Source: Exiguobacterium mexicanum
GTDB taxonomy: Bacteria > Bacillota > Bacilli > Exiguobacteriales > Exiguobacteriaceae
Direction of reading: 5' to 3'
DNA length: 64,000 nt
Assembly: GCF_005960665.1 (NCBI RefSeq)
Contig: NZ_CP040676.1
Location: forward strand, 1,994,501-2,058,500
In this document: piece after piece, positions 41,945 through 49,357 of the stretch
Layout: every line of letters starts with the position of its first letter
Numbering within the stretch: position 1 is the first letter of the stretch
Translations under genes and position numbers: made by a program
Notes under the pieces: generated by a model
Database searches by the model: none
Told to the model about the DNA's origin: nothing
The model's input: only the letters and a program-made list of their open reading frames with translations

Positions 41945-43075
41945 TCATGTCAGTTGGCTCAAATAGTACCGGACGACCATATATGCGAGCACGAGACCGA
42001 CGAGCGCGTCCCACGTCGCCCCGAACATGAGCGAAGCCGCGCCAAGGGCGAGCATTTGCGCGAACAACAGCCGTGTCGCCCACCATTTATAGGCGACGAG
42101 CCGCTCGGCACGTGTGATCGGCAACCACGACGCCATCGACACCGTGTCGAGTCGTTTAAACAATGGGACGAGTTGCAAGGCAGTCAACCCGACGAAAAGC
42201 GGGACGACCAACCCGACGTACCACCCGCCCGAGAGCCACATGACGACGAGCGCGACGGCGGAAAGACGCAACACGAGATCGAGCGAGTCGTTCGAGCGCA
42301 TGACCCGGAGGCCATAGACGTACCGTGCCGCATCGGCCCGTTTCAAGACCGAGCGCTCGAGCAGGCTGACGATGAGCGATCGTTCCCGCACATCTTCCCG
42401 CATCGCCGGGACATCGACGAACCAACTGACGACCCGGTTGAACTGGGCTTTGCTCTTCTCTTCAAGCAAGAGCCAATCGAACAGCGGGATGCGTCGATTT
42501 CGTCGCACGTGGAGCAAGATGAATGGGATGAGCGCCGGCACCGGTGTCAACATCGGCACACCAAACAGGATGAGAAAGCCGCTGGCGAGCGCGCTCGGCA
42601 AGACGACATATTTGACCCCCTCCAACTTGGCGAGCCGCCCCGCCACCGAGATCAGGACACTCGTCGCGATGATGGCCCCGACTTCGACCGAGGTGAGCGC
42701 TTGCGTCCGGACGAGCAACGGCAACACGACGAGCATGATGAGGACGGCACGGACGGCAGCGAAGACGACGTTGAATAGTCGAACGCCGTTCATGAACGTT
42801 TGCATCTCACCGAGTCGCGGCAATAAGAAGACTTGGTCCGCTTCTTGAATCAATGTGCGGGGGCGATGCCCGAGCGGCAGAAGCAACCAGAGGAGCGCCA
42901 CAATCCATTCACTCGGGAATGCCGGGTCCAAGTCCGTCAAGAACTGGTTGTAAACGAACGCTCCGTAAATGAGCGTGAAATAAAGTGTGAACAACAAACC
43001 GCCGTTCGCCACGTACCGGCTGTATTTCACGACGTCCTCCACCCAGACGCCAAATCGTTGTTTGAACACGTTCAT
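41945..43075 (-). CDS. ecsB: ABC transporter membrane subunit EcsB
   Basis: 376 residues with numerous hydrophobic helices, matching EcsB by its opening FKQRFGVWVEDVVKYSRYVANGG, the central FDWLLLEEKSKA and the late RAERLVAYKWWATRLLFAQ. EcsAB affects protein secretion, intramembrane proteolysis (RasP) and competence in Bacillus. Starts 4 bases inside the end of ecsA (ATGA overlap). No ecsC follows; amtB is convergent instead. Confidence 0.87.
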   Translation of the reverse strand: MNVFKQRFGVWVEDVVKYSRYVANGGLLFTLYFTLIYGAFVYNQFLTDLDPAFPSEWIVALLWLLLPLGHRPRTLIQEADQVFLLPRLGEMQTFMNGVRLFNVVFAAVRAVLIMLVVLPLLVRTQALTSVEVGAIIATSVLISVAGRLAKLEGVKYVVLPSALASGFLILFGVPMLTPVPALIPFILLHVRRNRRIPLFDWLLLEEKSKAQFNRVVSWFVDVPAMREDVRERSLIVSLLERSVLKRADAARYVYGLRVMRSNDSLDLVLRLSAVALVVMWLSGGWYVGLVVPLFVGLTALQLVPLFKRLDTVSMASWLPITRAERLVAYKWWATRLLFAQMLALGAASLMFGATWDALVGLVLAYMVVRYYLSQLT

Positions 43076-43809
43076 TGCTTCCGCTCCTCGGCATCAATCG
43101 CCTCGACATAAATGTCATCGAGCGTGGCGTCCGGACGAAGACCATATGTCTCGCGCAACTGCGCCGCCGTACCGGTCGCGATGACCGACCCCTGGTGCAA
43201 GAAAACGAAGCGGTCGCAGTGACGTTCCGCCGTCTCCAAGATGTGGGTCGACATCAAGATGGCGCAATCTTCCTTATACTCATCAAACAATCTCAATAGT
43301 TGACGAATCGCGAGTGGATCGAGTCCGACGAACGGCTCATCGACGATGAGGAGCGGCGTCTTTGTCACGAGTGCACAGAGGATCATCGCTTTTTGCCGCA
43401 TTCCTTTTGAAAAAACGGACGGAAACCAGTCCAATTGCTTCTCCATCCGCATATCTCGGGACAATCTTTCGGTCCGGATTTTCAGGTCGGCCTCGTCGAT
43501 GTCATACGCTTTCCCGATTAGCGTCAAATGTTCACGCAACGTCAATGTGTCGTATAAAATAGGGGTCTCGGGTATATAACTTATTTTCTTACGATAGTTA
43601 TTTTCCGAAGAAGCGAGTGTCTCACTATCGACTTCGACCGATCCCGAAATCGGATCAAGCAATCCTAAAATATGTTTGATCGTCGTCGATTTCCCGGCGC
43701 CGTTTAGCCCTATGAGCCCCACGAGCTCACCTTTTTTCACTTCAAACGAAACATCGTGTAACACTTGTTTACCTATATAACCGCCGTTCAACTGGTCGAC
43801 GTGCAACAT
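43072..43809 (-). CDS. ecsA: ABC transporter ATP-binding protein EcsA
   Basis: 245 residues. Walker A GLNGAGKST, a signature block replaced by the weak FSKGMRQKAMI, Walker B LLIVDEPFVGLDP and the H-loop STHILE are present. Pairs with EcsB in the membrane. ATG 43809 follows GGAG by 5 bases; the frame to 43833 lacks a site. In Bacillus it lies next to a divergent hit gene. Here the two are about 3 kb apart because a stress-protein gene, an IS3 element and another gene lie between. Confidence 0.87.
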   Translation of the reverse strand: MLHVDQLNGGYIGKQVLHDVSFEVKKGELVGLIGLNGAGKSTTIKHILGLLDPISGSVEVDSETLASSENNYRKKISYIPETPILYDTLTLREHLTLIGKAYDIDEADLKIRTERLSRDMRMEKQLDWFPSVFSKGMRQKAMILCALVTKTPLLIVDEPFVGLDPLAIRQLLRLFDEYKEDCAILMSTHILETAERHCDRFVFLHQGSVIATGTAAQLRETYGLRPDATLDDIYVEAIDAEERKQ

Positions 43810-43851
43810 GAAAACTCCACCCCTCATTTTCAACTTTTTTTCGTGATATAT

Positions 43852-43876
43852 GTTTTAAAAGCTGTCACATGGGAAT
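43852..43876 (+). promoter_or_regulatory. Candidate sigma-B promoter for the GlsB/YeaQ-type gene
   Basis: GTTTTA at 43852-43857, a 13-base spacer and GGGAAT at 43871-43876 match the general-stress pattern GTTTAA-N12-15-GGGWAT with one change in the -35 element. The start codon is about 100 bases downstream. Confidence 0.55.
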
Positions 43877-43976
43877 AATCTGAACTGTAAGGCATTTTAA
43901 AACTTATTCATTACTTCCATTGTTCCATAAAATTGTTAGGAAGAACAATGGACAAAACAGAAAGGAGAATGTTTTT

Positions 43977-44231
43977 ATGGGTTGGATTATCACTTTAATC
44001 GTCGGGGGTATTATCGGTTGGTTAGCAGGTCTTATTTTAGGTAAGGATGTACCAGGTGGCGTCATCGGGAACATCATTGCCGGTATCATCGGTGCTTGGC
44101 TCGGTGGCCTCATCTTCGGAGACTTCGGTCCTGCAGTTGGCGGCATCGCGATTATTCCAGCACTTCTCGGTGCGATTATCTTGATCTTGATCGTATCGTT
44201 CGTTATGAAGTCAATGAACAAAAAGCGCTAA
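43977..44231 (+). CDS. GlsB/YeaQ/YmgE-family stress membrane protein
   Basis: An 84-residue, very glycine-rich membrane protein (three helices, GGIIGWLAGLILGKDVPGG, then GNIIAGIIGAWLGGLIFG) of the transglycosylase-associated family, usually induced by general stress. AAAGGAG is 10 bases before ATG 43977. A sigma-B-like promoter lies upstream, and the downstream terminator appears to be split by the IS3 element. It is followed by 11 bases and then the left arm of that terminator. Confidence 0.88.
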   Translation: MGWIITLIVGGIIGWLAGLILGKDVPGGVIGNIIAGIIGAWLGGLIFGDFGPAVGGIAIIPALLGAIILILIVSFVMKSMNKKR

Positions 44232-44242
44232 TCCAGTGCTAG

Positions 44243-44274
44243 AAAAACGGGACCCTCGCCTAATCTGTACCCCT
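44243..44274. repeat. Left arm of a ~30-bp inverted repeat bracketing the IS3 element
   Basis: Bases 44243-44258 are exactly the reverse complement of 45722-45737 (16/16), and similarity continues inward to TGTACCC with two mismatches. The A run outside this arm and T run outside the other make it look like a bidirectional terminator whose loop now holds the IS. Confidence 0.7.
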
Positions 44275-44298
44275 TGTAAAGGACATTAATAAAAAAAC

Positions 44299-45159
44299 TT
44301 ATGCTGATTCAAGGAGATGATTCCTGTACTGTACGGGAGTCATCTTTTTCATGTTCCATTGATAACGATGATGGTTGTAATAGTTAATGGTTTTTCGGAT
44401 TTCACGCTGTAGTGAATCGAACGTGGTACAGGCCTTTAACTCGACGATATCCTTGAAATGTCCAAAGAATGATTCCTGGACAGCGTTATCCCAACAGTTG
44501 CCCCGTCGGGACATGGATTGACCTAGCTTCATACGCTTCACCTCTTTCTGATAGGTCGGGCTCGTGTAGTGCCCTCCTTGATCTGAATGGATGAATGCGT
44601 CCTTGTCCAAGCGAATCCTCCGGTTCTTCCGTAAACGCTTCAACGTATCCAATACAATGTCGAGATTGATGTTCTCAGAGAGTTGATGCGCCAGTACCTC
44701 ATTGGTCGAACCGTCCACGATGGTCGAAAGATAGGCTCGCTTACCGTTCCCGTAAAATATGTAGGTGATATCGGTGAGAAGCACCTTGTAGGGAGTGCCC
44801 TGTTTGAATTCGCGTTTGAGGCGATTCGGCACCACCCGGTGCTCGGCCGTCGCCTTAATGAGCCGTTTGTATGGCTTCGCCTTGCGGATTGGACACACGA
44901 TGTTGTATTTCCGCATGATACGTCGGATACACTTCAGGTTCATCGTCACACCGAAATGACCAGACAGCACCATCTTGATCTGCCTAGCACCCTTCTTGCG
45001 CTTCTTGAAGTGGAACGCCTTCAGAACGAGGTCACGAAGAGCCACGTCTTTCGATTCGCGCTCCTGTCTGGTCTGTCTCCTCCGTTCCGAGAAATAGGCG
45101 TGGTATCCCTGACGTGACACCCCGGCCACCTGGCAGAGATGGCTGACCATCCCCTTCAT
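44299..45159 (-). CDS. IS3-family transposase OrfB (integrase part)
   Basis: 286 residues from the internal ATG, but probably made as an OrfAB fusion by -1 frameshifting, because the frame stays open upstream through the end of orfA. The HTH_21 region (RQGYHAYFSERRRQ) is followed by the rve core: TDITYI for the first aspartate, HSDQGGHYTS for the second, and NCWDNAVQESFFGHFKDI for the glutamate. It ends YNHHRYQWNMKKMTPVQYR, typical of this family. Intact, so the element may be active. Confidence 0.87.
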   Translation of the reverse strand: MKGMVSHLCQVAGVSRQGYHAYFSERRRQTRQERESKDVALRDLVLKAFHFKKRKKGARQIKMVLSGHFGVTMNLKCIRRIMRKYNIVCPIRKAKPYKRLIKATAEHRVVPNRLKREFKQGTPYKVLLTDITYIFYGNGKRAYLSTIVDGSTNEVLAHQLSENINLDIVLDTLKRLRKNRRIRLDKDAFIHSDQGGHYTSPTYQKEVKRMKLGQSMSRRGNCWDNAVQESFFGHFKDIVELKACTTFDSLQREIRKTINYYNHHRYQWNMKKMTPVQYRNHLLESA

Positions 45160-45185
45160 TTTGTGCTTGATGATGACACCTTGAA

Positions 45186-45626
45186 TCAGCTCATACTTTT
45201 GCGATGCGTTAAGTCCAGCTTTCCTCTCCCTTCCGCCAGGCGGATCTCCTTTAATAGTTCGACCTCTGCTTTCAACAGTTTGTTTTCGGCCTCGAGCTTC
45301 GCGTACCGTTCTTCTGTCGACAGCTCTTTATCTCTCCAACGTCCTGAATTACTTGATCGTGTATCGCGCAGCCCCATTACCCCATCTTTTCGGTAAGCTC
45401 GTGTCCAACGATTTTTACAAGAACTCATACGCCGTTCACCGAGTACCTCCACATCGAATCCACATCCCCGGAAGATTTCCACAGGGAACTTTCCTTCCAA
45501 CGTCTGTGCTATAAAAAGTTCCTTAAACTCATCGGTATACGTGATCCCTTTCGGGCTCACAGATTTAACGTAAGGATTTGCGGCTAGCGCATCTATTTCT
45601 TTTGACGTAAATATCTTCTTCGACAC
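45186..45626 (-). CDS. IS3-family transposase OrfA
   Basis: 146 residues with two helix-turn-helix-like segments (TYTDEFKELFIAQTLEG, then RWTRAYRKDGVMGL) and a C-terminal leucine-zipper coiled coil (ERYAKLEAENKLLKAEVELLKEI) used for OrfA/OrfAB multimerisation. The last ~25 codons overlap an open -1 frame leading into orfB. A-AAG heptamer-like sequences there could be the slip site, but I cannot choose one. Starts with ATG 45626 near the right end of the element. Confidence 0.85.
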   Translation of the reverse strand: MSKKIFTSKEIDALAANPYVKSVSPKGITYTDEFKELFIAQTLEGKFPVEIFRGCGFDVEVLGERRMSSCKNRWTRAYRKDGVMGLRDTRSSNSGRWRDKELSTEERYAKLEAENKLLKAEVELLKEIRLAEGRGKLDLTHRKSMS

Positions 45627-45664
45627 TCGAATTCACTCCCAATATGATTTAGTCCAGTGTACAC

Positions 45665-45711
45665 AAAAACCCTGAGCAGTAGACTTTTTTTTAGTGTCTA
45701 CTACTCAGGGT
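45665..45711 (-). terminator. Terminator upstream of orfA, after the TcaA-like gene
   Basis: CCCTGAG-AGTAGAC/GTCTACT-CTCAGGG stem (14 bp, one mismatch) followed on the minus strand by TTTTTG. It would stop reading from the TcaA-like gene into the element. Confidence 0.75.
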
Positions 45712-45737
45712 ACAGTTTAGCCGAGGGTCCCGTTTTT
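45706..45737. repeat. Right arm of the inverted repeat bracketing the IS3 element
   Basis: Partner of 44243-44274, beginning 3 bases past the stop of the TcaA-like gene. The T run at its outer end would complete a terminator for the GlsB-type gene if the IS were absent. Confidence 0.7.
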
Positions 45738-45739
45738 TG

Positions 45740-46789
45740 TCATGTGAGGATGAGATAGAGGGCCTCATCCCGCTCGATGAATCGTTTCTCGCTCTCCAAA
45801 CGCAAAAACGTGAAAATCGACTCGAGCAACGTCCGGTCGTAGCGCCATTCGACACCGAGGTCCGTTTCGACTCGCTCGTTCGGTTCACCTAAAAGCGCAA
45901 TGAGGTCATCCGGCCGCTTCTGTAAATCGATGTCGATGCGTTCGACGCGCCCGTCAACAAACCGTAACTCCATCCCCTCATAGCGCCAAACGTCCCCTCG
46001 CTCCATCGGTTCACCAATCTCATCGAGGACGGTTTGTTCCCGTTTGTTCATCAGCCCTTCGATCGTCTCAATCGAGTGACCTGTCTGAGCTTCGACTTCG
46101 ATTTCAATCAACTCGGCCCGATCAAGATCGAACTGCCCGGCGACGGTCTCAGCTTGTTCCGGCAACAAGGCAAACGCCAAGTCATCGTCTTCTGTCAGCG
46201 TCACGACCTCAGTCTCGGTCACCGTCGACCCATCGATGACAGCGACGGCTTTCACGTCATAACGACCCGGCATACGCTCGAGCTCCACCTCACCGCCCCC
46301 CTCATCAATTCGACCGACTTGTGCACCGTCCACCCACACGTTCGTCAACGGTACGTCCGATGTCACAACGAGCGTCTTCGGCAACAATTCAATCCGATAG
46401 TCCGAGAAACCAAACCGTCCTGCCCCCGTATCGACGAGCCGGAACAACCCATCCGTCTCCATACCTTGCTCCCGGTCGGCGCGGTCCCGCGCTACTTCCG
46501 AGATGGCCTCGCCCCGAATCGTTTTCTCTTCATTCAACCAGCCCATGAAGCGGAGCGCCTCGGCTCGCGTCAGCGGTTCCGATTCATACTCGACGTTCTC
46601 CTGGAAGAAGCTGACGTCCTCGTTCAACAGCGCCTCTTTGAACCGGACATGAGTCTTGTCATTGGCTGCTGCCGGTTGATATCCCCAGCGATAGACGGCC
46701 CCGGCGATCAGCCCGAGCACGATTGTCGCAAGGAGGACATAATAGATTCGCCTCCGCCGTACCGTTTTTTTCGATCGTACATACGCCAT
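45740..46789 (-). CDS. TcaA/YvbJ-like membrane protein without zinc ribbon
   Basis: 349 residues. A basic N-terminus (KKTVRRRRI), one membrane helix (YYVLLATIVLGLIAGAVY), then extracytoplasmic domains: a helical FKEALLNEDVSFFQ block, a beta domain with VPLTNVWVDGAQVGRI and MPGRYDVKAV that resembles TcaA/PEGA repeats, and a C-terminal region ending in a lipoprotein SmpA/OmlA-like LLGEPNERVE. TcaA proteins normally open with a CxxC zinc ribbon, which is missing here. The ATG at 46789 has AGGAAG upstream; the frame extends to 46852. It may act in envelope or glycopeptide stress. Confidence 0.6.
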   Translation of the reverse strand: MAYVRSKKTVRRRRIYYVLLATIVLGLIAGAVYRWGYQPAAANDKTHVRFKEALLNEDVSFFQENVEYESEPLTRAEALRFMGWLNEEKTIRGEAISEVARDRADREQGMETDGLFRLVDTGAGRFGFSDYRIELLPKTLVVTSDVPLTNVWVDGAQVGRIDEGGGEVELERMPGRYDVKAVAVIDGSTVTETEVVTLTEDDDLAFALLPEQAETVAGQFDLDRAELIEIEVEAQTGHSIETIEGLMNKREQTVLDEIGEPMERGDVWRYEGMELRFVDGRVERIDIDLQKRPDDLIALLGEPNERVETDLGVEWRYDRTLLESIFTFLRLESEKRFIERDEALYLILT

Positions 46790-46920
46790 CCGTTTACTTC
46801 CTCTCTTGATTGCTGTTGTTTCTAGTCTAAGACGATTCATCCTCCCGGACAATCATTCTTCCGCCTGAATTTCCATGTTATGATGAAGTGGAATAGTCAT
46901 TTACGAATGGAGGAACCCAC

Positions 46921-47349
46921 ATGCACACTGAAGCCAACTGTATTTTTTGTAAAATCGTCCAGAACGAGATTCCTTCTTATAAGGTATACGAGGACGACGC
47001 CGTCGTCGCGTTCCTCGATATCTCGCAGGTCACGAAAGGCCATACGCTCGTCATCCCAAAACATCACGCCCGAAACATTTATGAACTGCCAGCCGACGTC
47101 GCCCGGGACGTCTTCCAAGCCGTGCCTTCTATCGCAAACGCCATCCAGCGCGAGACGGGTGCGATCGGCATGAACATCCTATCGAACGCCGAAGCAATCG
47201 CCGGACAAACGGTTTACCATTTCCATATGCATCTGTTGCCACGCTATGGCGAGACAGATGGATTTGACGCAAAATGGGAGACGCACCAAGACGATTACTC
47301 CACTGAAGACATGCAAGCCATCGCTGCCGGCATCAAAGCGAAGCTATGA
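46921..47349 (+). CDS. hit: HIT-family nucleotide-binding protein
   Basis: 142 residues with the zinc-like opening ANCIFCKIVQNEIPSYKVYEDD and the histidine triad HFHMHLLPRY. HIT proteins hydrolyse or bind nucleotide phosphoramidates. ATG follows GGAGG (at 46911-46915). In Bacillus the hit gene is beside ecsA; the neighbourhood is conserved here apart from the inserted block. Confidence 0.92.
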   Translation: MHTEANCIFCKIVQNEIPSYKVYEDDAVVAFLDISQVTKGHTLVIPKHHARNIYELPADVARDVFQAVPSIANAIQRETGAIGMNILSNAEAIAGQTVYHFHMHLLPRYGETDGFDAKWETHQDDYSTEDMQAIAAGIKAKL

Positions 47350-47386
47350 AAAAATGGACCGCCGCTCCTGGAGCGACCGGTCCATT
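47350..47386 (-). terminator. Hairpin between hit and the convergent small gene
   Basis: TGGACCG-GCTC/GAGC-CGGTCCA stem. The T run is on the minus-strand side (TTTTTTC), so it mainly serves the gene at 47400-47735. Confidence 0.7.
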
Positions 47387-47399
47387 GTCTTATGTGCCC

Positions 47400-47735
47400 T
47401 TATGACGAATTGATCGAATCGAGATGACGTTTCCGCTCTTCCTCGATTTGGGCCCGTTCGACTTGTAATTTAATCGCTTGCTCGTACAACTGTTGCCGCG
47501 ATTTGACAGATTCCGCTTGTTCGAATTCTTTTCTTAACAAATTTAGACGGGCGTCTATTTCAACGAGTCGCTTTTCAAGCAAAGTTTGTTTACGCGTCTG
47601 TTCATTCTGTTCCGACGCTTCATATCCCGCCTCGAGTGCTTCCAATATTGTCTGTGCCCAAGGGTCATCTCCCCGTCGCTTGGCCGCGTTATACAGGTCT
47701 AGCATGTCATCAACCCAACGCTTTTGCATGTTCAC
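47400..47735 (-). CDS. Unrecognised coiled-coil protein
   Basis: 111 residues, not recognised. The first ~35 residues (KRWVDDMLDLYNAAKRRGDDPWAQTILEAL) form an amphipathic block. The rest is a long charged helix with heptad-like spacing (QTLLEKRLVEIDARLNLLRKEFEQ). GTG at 47735 has AGGTG 7 bases upstream; an ATG two codons later is an alternative. Cytoplasmic, with no cysteine or membrane segment. Position between hit and yhaH differs from B. subtilis. Confidence 0.65.
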   Translation of the reverse strand: MNMQKRWVDDMLDLYNAAKRRGDDPWAQTILEALEAGYEASEQNEQTRKQTLLEKRLVEIDARLNLLRKEFEQAESVKSRQQLYEQAIKLQVERAQIEEERKRHLDSINSS

Positions 47736-47903
47736 TGGAGGTCACCTTCCTTTACCCATAGTTTAAAATAAAATGATTTTTCGGTCAAAATTGAATGTTC
47801 TGAAAATTTTTATTTAAGATATAGGTTTTTAATCACTCTTTTTTGGTAAAATAATATGAAAAGAATGTATTGTAGCATCAGTGTGCTTGAGGAGGGGAAT
47901 GTA

Positions 47904-48260
47904 TTGTCGAGTCACAATCGTCGAGAGTGGGTTGCATTTGGCTTCGTCGTAGCGTTTTTAGGGGTTGCGACCGTGAAGAAAATCGCCCGTGGAACGGCAA
48001 ATGACGCCGCGGCCAATCAACACCGGGCGTCCACAATCACTACGTTGAAAGAACAATTCCAAAAAGTTGCCAAGGACGCGTCGCAAGTGGCCGCGGCCGG
48101 TAAATTGCAAGGGAAAGAATTGACGGATCAAGTGAAAGCCGAAGTCGAACGTTATCAACAAGACATTCAGCCTTCAATCGAGCGGATCCAAGGAAACCTA
48201 GACGAGCTTTCGAACGTACAGTCAGACATGACCGAAGCGAAAGCGGAAAAGACCAACTGA
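47904..48260 (+). CDS. yhaH: YhaH/YtxH-like membrane-associated protein
   Basis: 118 residues: one N-terminal hydrophobic segment (EWVAFGFVVAFLGVATV), then a long charged helix with KEQFQKVAKDASQVAAAGKLQGKEL that resembles YtxH-type stress proteins. Start is TTG 47904 behind AGGAGGGG; the frame to 47856 has no ribosome site. In Bacillus yhaH sits by scoC as here. Function unknown. Confidence 0.7.
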   Translation: MSSHNRREWVAFGFVVAFLGVATVKKIARGTANDAAANQHRASTITTLKEQFQKVAKDASQVAAAGKLQGKELTDQVKAEVERYQQDIQPSIERIQGNLDELSNVQSDMTEAKAEKTN

Positions 48261-48320
48261 CCGGTCTGTTGTCATCGCCCGTCGTTTTAGTCACATTGTA
48301 TCCGGAAAGGATGGATCGAC

Positions 48321-48884
48321 ATGGAACATGAAAAAGAATTCACTGGCCCTGAGGCCATGCTCTATAGTCATAAAATCATTCAACTTAGTAAGGCATTGTG
48401 GAAGACGGTCGAGAAAGACTGGCAGAATTGGATCAAGCCGTTCGATTTGAACATTAACGAACACCATATTTTATGGATCGCTCACGCCCTCGGCGGCGCC
48501 TCGATCTCAGAGATCGCCAAATACGGGGTTATGCACGTATCGACGGCGTTCAACTTCTCGAAGAAACTCGAAGACCGCGGTTTACTCACGTTCTTGAAAA
48601 AGGAGACGGACAAACGAAACACGTACGTCCAATTGACGCCTGAAGGTGAAGCGCTCTTGCTCGAGACGATTCATGCGTTCGATCCGGAAGAGAACGGCGT
48701 CTTCCGCGCCTCCCTCCCGCTCCAAGAATTGTACGGGAAATTCCCGGACTTGACGGACATCACCGCGATCGTTCGCCGCTTGTATGGCGACAACTTCATG
48801 GACATCTTCGCTGAAACGTCGAAGATGATCACAGAAGAAGCCGGACGTCGCCCTGAGGATGACGAGATCAGTAAAGAAGCTTGA
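48321..48884 (+). CDS. scoC: ScoC (Hpr) transition-state regulator
   Basis: 187 residues, MarR family. It has the N-terminal signature [29 protein letters not shown] and the winged helix [31 protein letters not shown], both close to B. subtilis ScoC, which represses exoprotease and sporulation genes. AAAGGATGG precedes ATG. Its last 17 bases overlap the convergent yhaI gene, so the two mRNAs would be antisense at their ends. Confidence 0.92.
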   Translation: MEHEKEFTGPEAMLYSHKIIQLSKALWKTVEKDWQNWIKPFDLNINEHHILWIAHALGGASISEIAKYGVMHVSTAFNFSKKLEDRGLLTFLKKETDKRNTYVQLTPEGEALLLETIHAFDPEENGVFRASLPLQELYGKFPDLTDITAIVRRLYGDNFMDIFAETSKMITEEAGRRPEDDEISKEA

Positions 48885-49215
48885 CCTGCCGATACAGCGG
48901 TTCCGTGACGTCTAGCGCCATTCCTTGGCGCACGCACGCCTCGAGAATCGTCTCGGCCTCTAAATGAGGATGAAGCATGCCGACGAAATGAACGAGCAAA
49001 GGCTCTACGGACGACAGACCGTAGCGCGCTTGCTCGTTTTGTCGTTCTCGGATATCATCAAGCAGCGCGAAAAACGCGACGACTTCTTGCCGTGTCAGAT
49101 TCGCCTTGAGCACCTCATGTTCAAAGGGCCGCTCCGACCAATCGACCGCCCCGAGCAACAGTTCCATTTGAAACGATAATTGATTGATTTTCTCTTCTAA
49201 CGACACGTTCTCCAC
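48868..49215 (-). CDS. yhaI: YhaI-like protein (DUF1878)
   Basis: 115 residues, helical and acidic: [20 protein letters not shown], then [21 protein letters not shown], then [30 protein letters not shown]. Its pattern and its position between scoC and prsA match B. subtilis YhaI, of unknown function. It overlaps scoC tail-to-tail by 17 bases. Confidence 0.8.
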   Translation of the reverse strand: MENVSLEEKINQLSFQMELLLGAVDWSERPFEHEVLKANLTRQEVVAFFALLDDIRERQNEQARYGLSSVEPLLVHFVGMLHPHLEAETILEACVRQGMALDVTEPLYRQVKLLY

Positions 49216-49357
49216 CCCATCATTTCACATTCTCTTTCATCATTATACGACACGTTTCTGTGCTATGATACTACACAGGCAAGAGAACAGCTGTTATCAT
49301 TAACAAAATGTGGTATAGTCGGATTTAGAAACTTATAGATTTTTAGGGGTGGAATAT

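Larger units (their letters stand above)
44275..45663 (-). mobile_element. IS3-family insertion sequence
   Basis: Contains overlapping orfA and orfB. The most plausible ends are TGTAAAGGAC... at 44275 and its approximate inverted partner TGTACACTGGAC... ending at 45663. An alternative pair is TGTACCC at 44266 and 45714. No clear target duplication is seen, so the ends are approximate. The element lies between the GlsB-type gene and the TcaA-like gene without disrupting either coding region. Confidence 0.75.

Noticed and set aside
41954-42778. A 274-codon plus-strand frame opposite ecsB
   Set aside because: Composition (Arg/Asp/Glu/His runs) is typical of antisense to a hydrophobic membrane protein; no ribosome site.
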